A DNA stretch of 64,000 nt from UBA1794 sp050946375 (GTDB lineage Bacteria > Bacteroidota > Bacteroidia > Bacteroidales > Bacteroidaceae): the NCBI GenBank assembly GCA_050946375.1, contig JBMNUT010000003.1, positions 124,001 to 188,000 of the forward strand, read 5' to 3'. The position numbers were made by a program, and so were the translations under genes. The notes beneath the pieces are model-generated. The model was not told where the DNA came from. It was given only the letters and a program-made list of their open reading frames with translations, and did not search any database. Shown here piece after piece: positions 52,764 through 61,154 of the stretch. Positions within the stretch are counted from its first letter, which is position 1, and every line of letters begins with the position of its first letter.

Positions 52764-53960
52764 ATGAAAATGAAAAAGACAATCTCGTTTAGACTGTTCT
52801 TCACGGTATTGGGGAGAGGAATATGTCAAGTATTGCGTTATGTAGGAAAACTTTTTGGTTATAAAGACGATAGTTCTTATGCCAAGGTATTATGGCGGGT
52901 TTCCGCTACGTGTTTTACTATTTTACTAACTCTTTTTACAGGATGTTTGCTGTATGCGTTAGTAATCGAAGTTGTAATTCCAAAATGGATTGCTTCTTCA
53001 TGGAATCCAGAATGGAACAGCCAGTATATCAGTAATCATATTCTATTTCAGAAGGAGCTTTGGAGCAATAAAACACGGATTTACAATCAAGTTACCCGAC
53101 ATACTATGCTTGAAGATGTGGACTGGGTTGTAATTTCCGAAGACCACGATAGTCTGGCGGTTTTCTCCAAAGACGGGAAACGCGGATACCTTAATCGTTT
53201 CACAGGAGAGGTTGTTATACCTGCCATCTATTCTAAAGCATGGGTTTTCTCTGAGGGGTTAGCTGCCGTGGAGAAAAGTGGCAAATTATTGTTCATAGAC
53301 CATTCCGGGCAAATGGTGATAAATAAGGACTTTGAAATCCATCCAGATATGCCTGCATATATTTTTAAAGATGGTTATTGCTTGATGAAAAACCCACTCA
53401 ACGGTAATTTAGGTCTGATAGACCGAAAAGGCGAATGGAGATTGCCGCCAGAATATTTGGATATTCATAAGACAGACAGTTTATGGATAGTTGAAACTTT
53501 TGACGACAAACAAGCAGTGATGGACAATGATATAAACGTTATATTGCCTTTTTCACATGCAGACTATTATGTTAAAGACAATGCTATCTTTGCTACTTTG
53601 TCCGACCATACAATACGTCAGTACGACTTACGAGGCAACCTTATCGAGCCGTTTTATATCCAAGAGGTAGAACAGATGACTTATGAAACAGGAGAGCTTC
53701 GCTATGTAACTACTCCCAAACATAACGAAGCTGGTCAGGAAGAAGATGAAATAAATAGCTATCCGGTTAACATACAGGCTACGGCCAGATGTCGTCGTTA
53801 TCAGGCAGGTCATGGATGGTATGGTCTCATGGCGTCAAACGGAGAAGTGCTAACGCCTCCAGCCTATTCGTCTATTTCTGCAATTGGTAAAGATTTGTAT
53901 CTTTGCAAGGATGATAACGGGAATGGTCTCTTGATTAATGGGAAAGGAGAAAAATTGTAA
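52764..53960 (+). CDS. Membrane WG-repeat protein
   Basis: A 398-residue protein with one membrane segment at about residues 50-75 (VSATCFTILLTLFTGCLLYALVIEVVI). Outside the membrane it has a series of WG-type repeats: DSLAVFSKDGKRGYLNRFTGEVVIPAIYSKAWVF, EGLAAVEKSGKLLFIDHSGQ, NGNLGLIDRKGEWRLPPEY and GHGWYGLMASNGEVLTPPAYSSI. Such repeats probably make a beta-propeller or solenoid surface for binding. It follows the Sel1-like lipoprotein by 15 bases and precedes the ADP-ribosylglycohydrolase fusion by 105 bases. Confidence 0.75.
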   Translation: MKMKKTISFRLFFTVLGRGICQVLRYVGKLFGYKDDSSYAKVLWRVSATCFTILLTLFTGCLLYALVIEVVIPKWIASSWNPEWNSQYISNHILFQKELWSNKTRIYNQVTRHTMLEDVDWVVISEDHDSLAVFSKDGKRGYLNRFTGEVVIPAIYSKAWVFSEGLAAVEKSGKLLFIDHSGQMVINKDFEIHPDMPAYIFKDGYCLMKNPLNGNLGLIDRKGEWRLPPEYLDIHKTDSLWIVETFDDKQAVMDNDINVILPFSHADYYVKDNAIFATLSDHTIRQYDLRGNLIEPFYIQEVEQMTYETGELRYVTTPKHNEAGQEEDEINSYPVNIQATARCRRYQAGHGWYGLMASNGEVLTPPAYSSISAIGKDLYLCKDDNGNGLLINGKGEKL

Positions 53961-54065
53961 ATACAAGTAATCTCAATAACATAAAAATCATGAGGCAAAA
54001 ATAGTTGCCAAAGGAGCAAAGAAGATTCAGATTAGCACTTTAGAAATTCAATAAAAATTGCGAAT

Positions 54066-56504
54066 ATGGAACTTTTAGGAGCTATAATCGGTGACATTGT
54101 GGGCAGTACCCGCGAATGGAACAACATCAAGACAGTAGACTTTGAGCTCGTACCGAGCGGAAGTCACTTCACTGACGACACTGTGATGACCCTCGCTGTG
54201 GCGGAATGGTTGATGACTGACCCGGAACACAAGGCGGAGACATTGGTGGAATGCATGCAACGTTTGGGACGTAAATATTCAAATGCAGGTTACGGCGGCA
54301 TGTTCTACAAATGGTTGGAAAGCGATAATCCGAAACCTTACGGAAGTTTCGGCAATGGCTCTGCCATGCGGGTAAGCCCGGTGGGGCTCTATGCCAATTC
54401 GTTGGAAGAAGCCTTGAAACTGGCACGTATTTCGGCTTCCGTCACACATAATCATCCCGAAGGCATCAAGGGCGCACAAGCCATTGCAGGCTGTGTGTTC
54501 CTGAAGAAGAACGAATGGGCTGACAAAGATAAGATAAGATGTTTTATCAAGGAGAAAATAGGATACAATCTCGATTTTGAGCTGGAAAAGCTGCGCGATA
54601 ATTACGGGTTTGACGTGACATGCCAAGGAAGTGTACCTATAGCAATCAAGGCTTATCTGGAATGTAGCATTTATCCTCCCGAGAAAGCGTTGCGTCTTGC
54701 GGTTTCCATGGGCGGTGATTCTGATACAATCGGTGCCATGACCGCATCCATAGCCAGTGCAGAATGTTTTAGTAGCATGGGAGGAGGATTCAGTACTGAG
54801 CTCATTGACAAATGCCGCGCCCTGCTTCCTGCTGATCTGCTTGAAATCAATGACCGCTTCGAGGATTTTATCTCACGACCGCTTTATCAGTCGTATTATT
54901 TGCACGGAGATTTGTTTGCAGGGGAATATCCAGGTGATAAGGATGAGGAAATAACCAAACAGAAAATAAGGAACATGCTGCACTTTGGCGTCAAGCATTT
55001 TGTAGATTTGACAGAAGAAGGAGAGTTGAAGCCCTACTGCCATCTTTTGCCCAAGGATGTTACATATTTGCGTTTCCCCATTCCAGATAATGGTGTACCA
55101 CAGTCTATAGAATCAGTCAACCGTCTATTGGACAAGATCTGTGACTTGGAAAAAATGGGTGGCTATACTTATGTCCATTGTCGGAGAGGTGTGGGGAGGA
55201 CCGGCACGATTGTTGGTTGTCTGAAAGCGAGAGAGTTGTATAACTATAAAGATTCTGATGCATTGACTGCTTTGCGTAACTTCTTTAAGGATATGCCAAA
55301 GTCTGTCTGTCGTCAAACACCGGAAACTCATGAACAGGAAGAATTTATCAAGACCTTCTCTCGCAGTGCAGGCTTGTATATAGAAAATCAAAAAGAAATT
55401 ATTAAGGACAGCATTAGAGGTTGCCTGATGGCCGGTGCAGCCGGTGACGCATTGGGTTATACCGTAGAATTCATGAGTCGCGACCATATATTGTCACAAT
55501 ATGGAAGGAAAGGCATTACGCAGTTTGAATTGGCAGAAAACGGCAAGGCATGGGTTAGTGATGCCACACGGATGACGCTATTCACGGCATGCGGCATGCT
55601 AACGAACGTAACACGTGGCTATATGCGCGGAATAGGCGGTGCACCAGAATATTATACAAGCTACAACTGGCTTTGCAACCAGCCCGAACTGACACACCGC
55701 AGTGCTTCTGGCAGCACTCGCATGTCAAGTCTGCCGCACAAAAAAACGGTGAAGAACAACAGCAAAGGCTGCGTCGGCATCATGCGTGCAGCATCCATGG
55801 CATTGCTTGCGGCAGGATATAAGAGCCGGGATGAAAGGTTTTATGATATTCCTGAAATGGACGAGGCCGGGGCGAAAGTGGTAGAGGCCACGCATAAGCA
55901 TCCGTTGGCTTTTCTCCCGGCAGCTATGTTAACCCATCTGCTTTATAAATTGGTTTACATGGATGCAGAGCAAGTCAAGCGGGAATTTCGGTCATTGGCC
56001 CTTGAAACCATTTTTTCCCTCGACTCCATCTTTGTGGGGCAGTATGCAGAATACAAGCGTATTCTTGCAGAGCTGACGCGCAAAGCCGTCACTCTTGCCG
56101 AAAACAACTGTACGGATGCAGAGAATATCATGCAGCTTGGCGAGGGATGGAGAGGTGAAGAGGCTTGGGCCATTGCCTTGTATTGTGCCGTCAGGCATGT
56201 CGACAGCATAGAGGAAGCCATCATTGCAGCCGTGAATCATGACGGGGACAGCGACTCTACGGGATCTGTTTGTGGAAACATCATGGGCGCAATCTATGGA
56301 TATGAAGCTCTTAAACGTCAACGTCTGTTTTGTCCTCCCGGTAAGAAACTGGAGGATACACTCGAACTTGCGAATATCACGCTTGCTCTTGCAGATGACC
56401 TTTATACCAGTTGTATCATCAGCGAATATGAGCCAATAGACACTCCCGAAAAGCAACAGTGGTACGAGCGTTATTGTGAGATGAAGCCAACCGGAATTGG
56501 ATAA
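54066..56504 (+). CDS. ADP-ribosylglycohydrolase / dual-specificity phosphatase / ADP-ribosylglycohydrolase fusion
   Basis: An 812-residue three-domain protein. Residues 1-275 are a DraG/ARH-type ADP-ribosylglycohydrolase: GAIIGDIVGSTREW, the metal motif FTDDTVMT (35-42), SFGNGSAMR, and GGDSDTIGAM (217-225). Residues 275-435 are a protein-tyrosine or dual-specificity phosphatase: LHGDLFAGEYPGD, a general-acid Asp in PIPDNGVPQ (Asp341), and the signature HCRRGVGRTG (371-380) with the Cys nucleophile and Arg. Residues 447-800 are a second ARH: GCLMAGAAGDALGYTVEF and the second metal motif NHDGDSDSTGS (724-734) are kept, but the first metal motif reads SDATRMT (498-504) instead of (T/S)DDTxMT. 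The protein should remove ADP-ribose and phosphate from as yet unknown targets. No ADP-ribosyltransferase or kinase gene was recognised nearby. Confidence 0.9.
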   Translation: MELLGAIIGDIVGSTREWNNIKTVDFELVPSGSHFTDDTVMTLAVAEWLMTDPEHKAETLVECMQRLGRKYSNAGYGGMFYKWLESDNPKPYGSFGNGSAMRVSPVGLYANSLEEALKLARISASVTHNHPEGIKGAQAIAGCVFLKKNEWADKDKIRCFIKEKIGYNLDFELEKLRDNYGFDVTCQGSVPIAIKAYLECSIYPPEKALRLAVSMGGDSDTIGAMTASIASAECFSSMGGGFSTELIDKCRALLPADLLEINDRFEDFISRPLYQSYYLHGDLFAGEYPGDKDEEITKQKIRNMLHFGVKHFVDLTEEGELKPYCHLLPKDVTYLRFPIPDNGVPQSIESVNRLLDKICDLEKMGGYTYVHCRRGVGRTGTIVGCLKARELYNYKDSDALTALRNFFKDMPKSVCRQTPETHEQEEFIKTFSRSAGLYIENQKEIIKDSIRGCLMAGAAGDALGYTVEFMSRDHILSQYGRKGITQFELAENGKAWVSDATRMTLFTACGMLTNVTRGYMRGIGGAPEYYTSYNWLCNQPELTHRSASGSTRMSSLPHKKTVKNNSKGCVGIMRAASMALLAAGYKSRDERFYDIPEMDEAGAKVVEATHKHPLAFLPAAMLTHLLYKLVYMDAEQVKREFRSLALETIFSLDSIFVGQYAEYKRILAELTRKAVTLAENNCTDAENIMQLGEGWRGEEAWAIALYCAVRHVDSIEEAIIAAVNHDGDSDSTGSVCGNIMGAIYGYEALKRQRLFCPPGKKLEDTLELANITLALADDLYTSCIISEYEPIDTPEKQQWYERYCEMKPTGIG

Positions 56505-57059
56505 AATGTATCCTAATCCCAAGTGAAGTAGGAAGCTCGGATATGATAACTTTTACCGTATCATTCCGTATCATCATATTGATATGTTCTTCCAGAATTA
56601 AAATTTTCTTGGCGAAAAAACTGAATGGGAAGTTGAGTAGATACAAGCAAAAAAACGTCGAGATATAACGGGAAGAGAAAAGGAAACAAAAATGACAGAA
56701 GCTACCGGACAAGACAGACCAAGGCAATTTCTGATGATATTGGAACAGCTGAAAATAAAGGTATAGCTCTATCAATAAAAAGATGCAGTGGTTAATGCCT
56801 ATTGTACCGGGGCTTTGTCATTGAATATGCAGGCCAATTTTGAACCAGAATAGTACGAACGAATGTAAAGCGTGTCAATATAAAATATAGTCCAACGGAT
56901 AAACAACCACTTTAATAATTGTGAGTATGATTCCTGACTTCTTTTATTAAAATGAGTGATGAAATAAGTGCACTTATGCACGATGATTTTTGAGTTGGAT
57001 TGGATGTTTTGTGCAGGTATGAAAATGATTATGGATGATTGTTTCTTGAGGAAAACGTG
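56505..57059. other. Gap between the ADP-ribosylglycohydrolase fusion and the small-enzyme operon
   Basis: No intact gene. One short frame at 56692 (MTEATGQDRPRQFLMILEQL, 24 codons) may be a remnant. No terminator or repeat was found. Base composition changes from AT-rich to near the backbone at its right end. Confidence 0.4.
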
Positions 57060-57067
57060 TACATTTG
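57060..57067 (+). promoter_or_regulatory. Predicted promoter of the small-enzyme operon
   Basis: TACATTTG matches the -7 box TAnnTTTG; ATTG at 57038-57041 is a weak -33 element at the right distance. It lies 25 bases before the first start codon and heads the cluster running to 61526. Confidence 0.6.
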
Positions 57068-57091
57068 CAGTTGGCATCATTCGTGCATAAT

Positions 57092-57256
57092 ATGTACGAC
57101 GAAGGACACTCCATTGATGAGATCTGGGAGGTCAGCGGTTTCAAAAGCCGGGGTTCGGTATTCCGCATACTCAATAAGCATGGGATGACACTGAACCGTG
57201 ACCCGCACCAAGGACCGCTGAAGAAACGGAGAAATGATATTCAGGAAGAACAATAA
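57092..57256 (+). CDS. Small helix-turn-helix protein
   Basis: A 54-residue protein: MYDEGHSIDEIWEVSGFKSR forms most of a helix-turn-helix of the resolvase/transposase type (GxSIDEIxExSGFxSRGSVFRILNKHGM), ending in a basic tail (DPHQGPLKKRRND). The size is close to that of a lone HTH, so it may be a regulator of the operon it starts, or the leftover of a larger DNA-binding protein. A TTG codon at 57065 would lengthen it but lies inside the predicted promoter. Confidence 0.55.
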   Translation: MYDEGHSIDEIWEVSGFKSRGSVFRILNKHGMTLNRDPHQGPLKKRRNDIQEEQ

Positions 57257-57268
57257 AAAACCGACAAT

Positions 57269-58006
57269 ATGACCATACAGGAATTTATAACGCTATACAG
57301 GGAGGCTTTCGGAGAAAGCGTACCCTTGCCCGTTGCGTTCGGTTACAGCGACAAGCCGGCTACGGAAGTAAGAAAGATACCCCGTTGTATGATAGGCGCG
57401 ATACGCAAAGTCTGCGGCGGAGAAGCATTGACGCTCTCGGCTGAGAACGTGTTATGCGGTGGCGGAAGTCTCTATACAGCCTTTGCGCCTATGCCGGAAC
57501 GTGTTCCGGTGTTTGTCTCGGAGACGGAACACTACAAGCAGACCAAGGAGCAGGTCAAGGAATATATAGACAGGCTGGACATACGGCTGTCTGATAAGCC
57601 TTATCTTAACTTTGTGCGTATGGACAGGCTGGAAAGCATGGATGATGTGGAAGGCATACTTTTCTTTGCCACTCCTGACGTTCTGTCCGGCCTTTGCTCG
57701 TGGGCGTTTTACGACAACAACGATGACGACGCCGTATGCACACGGTTCGCATCAGGCTGTTGTAGCATAGTGACCTTTGCCGCGAAAGAAAATGAGAGAG
57801 GCGGACGCAGCTGCTTTATCGGCCTGCTTGATCCGTCGGCACGTCCGCTGGTACCCAAAGACGAGCTGACATTTACCATACCGGCGTGCAGGTTCAAGGA
57901 AATGACGGACACTATGAAACAATCGGCCTTGTTCCAAAAGGCATATTCCATTGTGAGGAAACGCATCAACGGAGAAATACAGAATACAAACAGTAAAATT
58001 GAGTGA
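57269..58006 (+). CDS. DUF169 family protein
   Basis: A 245-residue soluble protein of the DUF169 family, recognised by PLPVAFGYSDKP near the N-terminus, the CMIGAIRKVCGGEALTLSAENVLCGGG region, FARSA-like LNFVRMDRLESMDDVEGILFFATPDVLSGL, and CTRFASGCCSIVTF. Conserved cysteines are spread along the protein. Function unknown; homologues are common in anaerobes and may bind a cofactor or metal. Its stop codon overlaps the start of the thioredoxin gene. Confidence 0.78.
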   Translation: MTIQEFITLYREAFGESVPLPVAFGYSDKPATEVRKIPRCMIGAIRKVCGGEALTLSAENVLCGGGSLYTAFAPMPERVPVFVSETEHYKQTKEQVKEYIDRLDIRLSDKPYLNFVRMDRLESMDDVEGILFFATPDVLSGLCSWAFYDNNDDDAVCTRFASGCCSIVTFAAKENERGGRSCFIGLLDPSARPLVPKDELTFTIPACRFKEMTDTMKQSALFQKAYSIVRKRINGEIQNTNSKIE

Positions 58007-58305
58007 TGATGGAAACTTTCAACGACGCAATTTCAGAAGACCGGCTGGTGCTGGTTGATTTCTTTGCTACCTGGTGCCAGCCTTGCAAGATGATGCATCC
58101 CGTGTTGGAGCAGGTAAAAGCTGTTCTTGGTGACAAAGTGCGCATCCTTAAAGTGGACGTGGATAAGCATGGACAGACTGCGGTACAATATGGAATACAG
58201 TCGGTACCGACTCTGATGCTGTTCCGCAACGGACAGATTCTTTGGAGGCAAAGCGGTGCCATGCCGAAGTTAGAACTGCTGGCAGTAATCAACCAGTATT
58301 TATAA
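58006..58305 (+). CDS. Thioredoxin
   Basis: A 99-residue thioredoxin with the active site WCQPCK (Cys24, Cys27), a variant of the usual WCGPC, and the cis-proline in QSVPTLMLF. It has no signal peptide, so it acts in the cytoplasm as a disulfide reductase. The ATG at 58006 overlaps the DUF169 stop by one base; an ATG at 58009 is equally possible. It is an extra thioredoxin inside the small-enzyme operon, perhaps acting on the products of its neighbours. Confidence 0.92.
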   Translation: MMETFNDAISEDRLVLVDFFATWCQPCKMMHPVLEQVKAVLGDKVRILKVDVDKHGQTAVQYGIQSVPTLMLFRNGQILWRQSGAMPKLELLAVINQYL

Positions 58306-58308
58306 AAG

Positions 58309-58932
58309 ATGATGAGAAAGATTTTATTCCTGCACGGCTTCTTTGCTTCCGGCAGTTGCATTCCGGCATTGACGCTGAAGCAGGCATTGGACGGAAAGGC
58401 CGAGGTACTGACTCCCGATCTGCCCATACACCCGAAGGAAGCCATCGACTTCATCCACAGGATATGCGACCGGGAGCATCCCGATCTGCTGGTCGGCAAC
58501 AGTTGCGGCTCGTTCCTTGCACAGATGCTTGCGCCCATCGTCGGCATTCCCGCATTGTTGGGCAATCCGCACTTTGAGATGACGAAGTTCCTACGAGAGC
58601 GCATCGGAAACCATCGGTATAAATCACCGCGAAAGGACGGGAAAATGGAATTTGTTATTGACAACGGGCTGATAGATGAGTTTGCAGAATTGGAGCGCCA
58701 TCAATTCGACTGCTGCAGCCCGTATTACAAGGACAAGGTCTGGGGACTGTTCGGTGAGCAGGACACATTAGCGCACTACGAGCCGCTGTTCCTGGAGCAT
58801 TACAGCGAAGCCTATCATTTCCCCGGCGGACACACCCCGACGGAACAGGAAGTGAGGACTTGGTACGTGCCGCTGATAGAGAGGATGTTGACGACGTTCC
58901 CATGTCGGAAGATGAATACAGATATGCAATGA
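58309..58932 (+). CDS. YqiA-like alpha/beta-hydrolase (UPF0227 type)
   Basis: A 207-residue alpha/beta-fold hydrolase. ILFLHGFFASG is the oxyanion region, GNSCGSF the nucleophile elbow (GxSxG with Ser), GEQDTL the acid and GGHTP the histidine. This set matches the YqiA/UPF0227 esterases. The substrate is unknown. Its stop codon overlaps the start of the FKBP gene (ATGA), so the two are translationally coupled. Confidence 0.85.
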   Translation: MMRKILFLHGFFASGSCIPALTLKQALDGKAEVLTPDLPIHPKEAIDFIHRICDREHPDLLVGNSCGSFLAQMLAPIVGIPALLGNPHFEMTKFLRERIGNHRYKSPRKDGKMEFVIDNGLIDEFAELERHQFDCCSPYYKDKVWGLFGEQDTLAHYEPLFLEHYSEAYHFPGGHTPTEQEVRTWYVPLIERMLTTFPCRKMNTDMQ

Positions 58933-59327
58933 ACAAAAGAGAATACGCGCAGGCCAACAAGGAGTGGCTGTTGCAAAAATCACAGGAAGAAGGAGTAAAA
59001 ACGCTCCCGAAAGGTATCTTTTATAAAGTCCTTACGGAAGGAAAAACCGACGGAAGGCATCCGACTCCGCGCAGCATTTTGACCGCCCATTACACCGGAC
59101 GGACTATTGACGGACGGCAGTTTGATAGCAGTCGTGGCGGCGCGCCGCTGGCTATACGCCTTTGCGACCTCATCGAAGGATGGGTCATCGCCATGCAGCA
59201 GATGTGCGTGGGCGACAAATGGGAGGTCTATATCCCGGCAGAAATGGGCTACGGCAAATTCTCCCAACCGGGTATTCCGGGCGGTTCCACGCTGATATTT
59301 GAAATCGAACTTTTGGGAATTGCGTAA
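58929..59327 (+). CDS. FKBP-type peptidyl-prolyl cis-trans isomerase
   Basis: A 132-residue protein: a short helical N-terminus (MNKREYAQANKEWLLQKSQEEG) and one FKBP domain with AHYTGRTIDGRQFDSSRGG, the active-site LIEGWVIAMQQMCVGDKWEVYIPAEMGYG and IPGGSTLIFEIELLGI. It catalyses Xaa-Pro isomerisation, and lacks a signal peptide, so it is cytoplasmic. The ATG at 58929 is favoured over an upstream one at 58902 because it forms an ATGA overlap with the preceding gene. Confidence 0.9.
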   Translation: MNKREYAQANKEWLLQKSQEEGVKTLPKGIFYKVLTEGKTDGRHPTPRSILTAHYTGRTIDGRQFDSSRGGAPLAIRLCDLIEGWVIAMQQMCVGDKWEVYIPAEMGYGKFSQPGIPGGSTLIFEIELLGIA

Positions 59328-59339
59328 AGAATTAAAGAT

Positions 59340-59732
59340 ATGGAGAAGAATTATTGGCTCGTATTTGCCAACAGAAAATATGCCAACCATACTGAAAGTT
59401 TCAGGCAAATTGGTCTTATTAGTTGGAAACAGAAAAGGAACCGTTTCCAAATAGGTGACGTCGTATATGTATTTGTTTCAGATGAACGCTGCATTAAATT
59501 CAAAGCGATAGTGACGGCTAAGGATGTCATAAGGGAAGATGCTGCATTCTGGGACATCACAGCCCCTATGCACAAGACATATAGGTTAACTCTTGAAGCA
59601 GAATATCAAGATGAAGGGTTGGATGAAAAGACATTGAAAGAACATGGTTTCAAAGGTGGGCGTAGCCTGCAGCATCCTATGAAATTGAAGAACCATCCAG
59701 ATTTATTGGCGTACATAAGCCATAAGTTTTAA
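59340..59732 (+). CDS. EVE-domain protein
   Basis: A 130-residue protein that is one EVE domain of the PUA-like fold: YWLVFANRKYANHTESFRQI, then GLISWKQKRNRFQIGDVVYVFVSDERCIKFKAIVTA and LQHPMKLKNHPDLLAYI. EVE and the related YTH and ASCH domains bind modified bases in DNA or RNA, and often occur near restriction or repair genes. Here the next gene is a DNA glycosylase, which fits a modified or damaged base connection. No restriction nuclease is nearby. Confidence 0.82.
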   Translation: MEKNYWLVFANRKYANHTESFRQIGLISWKQKRNRFQIGDVVYVFVSDERCIKFKAIVTAKDVIREDAAFWDITAPMHKTYRLTLEAEYQDEGLDEKTLKEHGFKGGRSLQHPMKLKNHPDLLAYISHKF

Positions 59733-59745
59733 GTTGTGATGCAAA

Positions 59746-60306
59746 ATGGATGATAAAAAAAGGTGCAGATGGTGCAATATGACTAATCCGCTTTACGTGG
59801 CTTATCACGACTACGAATGGGGCGTTCCTGTGCATAATGACAGGAATCTTTTTGAGATGTTCCTGCTTGAGACCTTCCAGGCCGGACTTTCATGGGAGTG
59901 CATCCTGAACAAGCGTGAGGCGTTTCGTAAGGGGTTCGATGATTTCGACTATGAGCGGATAGCCCTTTACGATGAAAACAAGCTCCAATCGTTGCAACAG
60001 GACAAAAGCATTATCCGTAACCGTCTGAAGATTAAAGCTGCTGTAACAAATGCACAAGTATTTATGAGAATACAAAAGGAATGCGGTTCATTTGACCGTT
60101 ACATCTGGAGTTTTACAGATGGAAATACAGTGTTTGAAACCGGACTGGCCACCTCACCATTATCTGACAGTATATCCAGAGAACTTCGGAAAAAAGGAAT
60201 GAAATTTGTAGGCAGCACGGTTATCTATGCTTATCTTCAAGCTGTAGGCATTATCAATTCACATGAAGAAGGCTGTTGGCTGGCCAAAAGAGAACAGGAA
60301 CAATGA
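59746..60306 (+). CDS. tag: DNA-3-methyladenine glycosylase I
   Basis: Tag removes 3-methyladenine from alkylated DNA. The 186-residue protein has CRWCNMTNPLYVAYHDYEWGVPVHNDRNLFEMFLLETFQAGLSWECIL with the zinc cysteine and base-pocket Tyr, Trp and Glu residues, and the closing SHEEGCW with the remaining zinc ligands. The gene starts 13 bases after the EVE stop. As part of an accessory operon this may be a second alkylation-repair copy. Confidence 0.95.
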   Translation: MDDKKRCRWCNMTNPLYVAYHDYEWGVPVHNDRNLFEMFLLETFQAGLSWECILNKREAFRKGFDDFDYERIALYDENKLQSLQQDKSIIRNRLKIKAAVTNAQVFMRIQKECGSFDRYIWSFTDGNTVFETGLATSPLSDSISRELRKKGMKFVGSTVIYAYLQAVGIINSHEEGCWLAKREQEQ

Positions 60307-60318
60307 AAATGAATAAGT

Positions 60319-61137
60319 ATGGAAATAAACTCATTAGTTGAGAATACAAGCCGGATGGGATTTCCCGTAGAGCACGGGCTTAGCCTGCACATCGGTTTGG
60401 ATGATGGACGGAAAATCCTGTTTGATATGGGGCAACGCCGGTTGTTTGCAGACAATGCGGAGCGACTTGGCATCGACCTGGCCGACGTGGATATGGCGGT
60501 CGTGTCGCACGGACATTATGACCACGGCGGCGGGTTGCGCACTTTCCTTGAACTGAATAAGAAGGCCCAAGTCTATATCAGCCGCCACGCTTTTGAACCG
60601 CATTACTCGTTGCGTGATGACGGACTGAAATACATTGGCATAGACCCGGAACTACGGACAAATGACAGGTTGGTATTATGCGCGGATGAAACGCGCATCG
60701 GCGATAATATAATCCTGTTTTCCGGGATAAACGGAGATTGTTTGAAGCCGAACGGGAACAGGCTTTTATTCGGCCCTGCCAAGCATGAAAACGATGATTT
60801 CCGCCACGAGCAAAGTCTTATCATCAGGGAAGGCAATAATACCGTACTCTTTGCCGGGTGTGCCCATTGCGGTATTATAAACATCATACAGCGGGGTATG
60901 CACGTAGCAGGCGGTCCCTTTACCCATGTCTTTGCCGGTATGCACCTGGTGAAGAGCGGATTGACAGAAAAAGACGAAGCCCATTTTATCCATTCCTTGG
61001 CGGAGGAACTGTCCGCATACGCCGGTTGCCGTTACTTCACGATGCACTGCACGGGAACGACACAGTATGAGATACTGAAAAAGGAAATGGGTGATGCCAT
61101 CAGTTATATGGGATGTGGGGAGACTGTAAGAATATAA
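60319..61137 (+). CDS. MBL-fold metallo-hydrolase (dihydropterin-aminobenzene-phosphate synthase-like)
   Basis: A 272-residue MBL-fold protein. SHGHYDHGGG (the HGHYDH at 64-69) is the di-metal site, GCAHCGIINI and TMHCTG supply later histidines, and FDMGQRRLF is near the N-terminus. This set is that of the group often labelled 7,8-dihydropterin-6-methyl-4-(beta-D-ribofuranosyl)aminobenzene-5'-phosphate synthase, a methanopterin label that probably does not describe its role in a Bacteroidales cell. Its real substrate is unknown. Confidence 0.85.
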   Translation: MEINSLVENTSRMGFPVEHGLSLHIGLDDGRKILFDMGQRRLFADNAERLGIDLADVDMAVVSHGHYDHGGGLRTFLELNKKAQVYISRHAFEPHYSLRDDGLKYIGIDPELRTNDRLVLCADETRIGDNIILFSGINGDCLKPNGNRLLFGPAKHENDDFRHEQSLIIREGNNTVLFAGCAHCGIINIIQRGMHVAGGPFTHVFAGMHLVKSGLTEKDEAHFIHSLAEELSAYAGCRYFTMHCTGTTQYEILKKEMGDAISYMGCGETVRI

Positions 61138-61154
61138 AAATAAGGGACTAAGGT

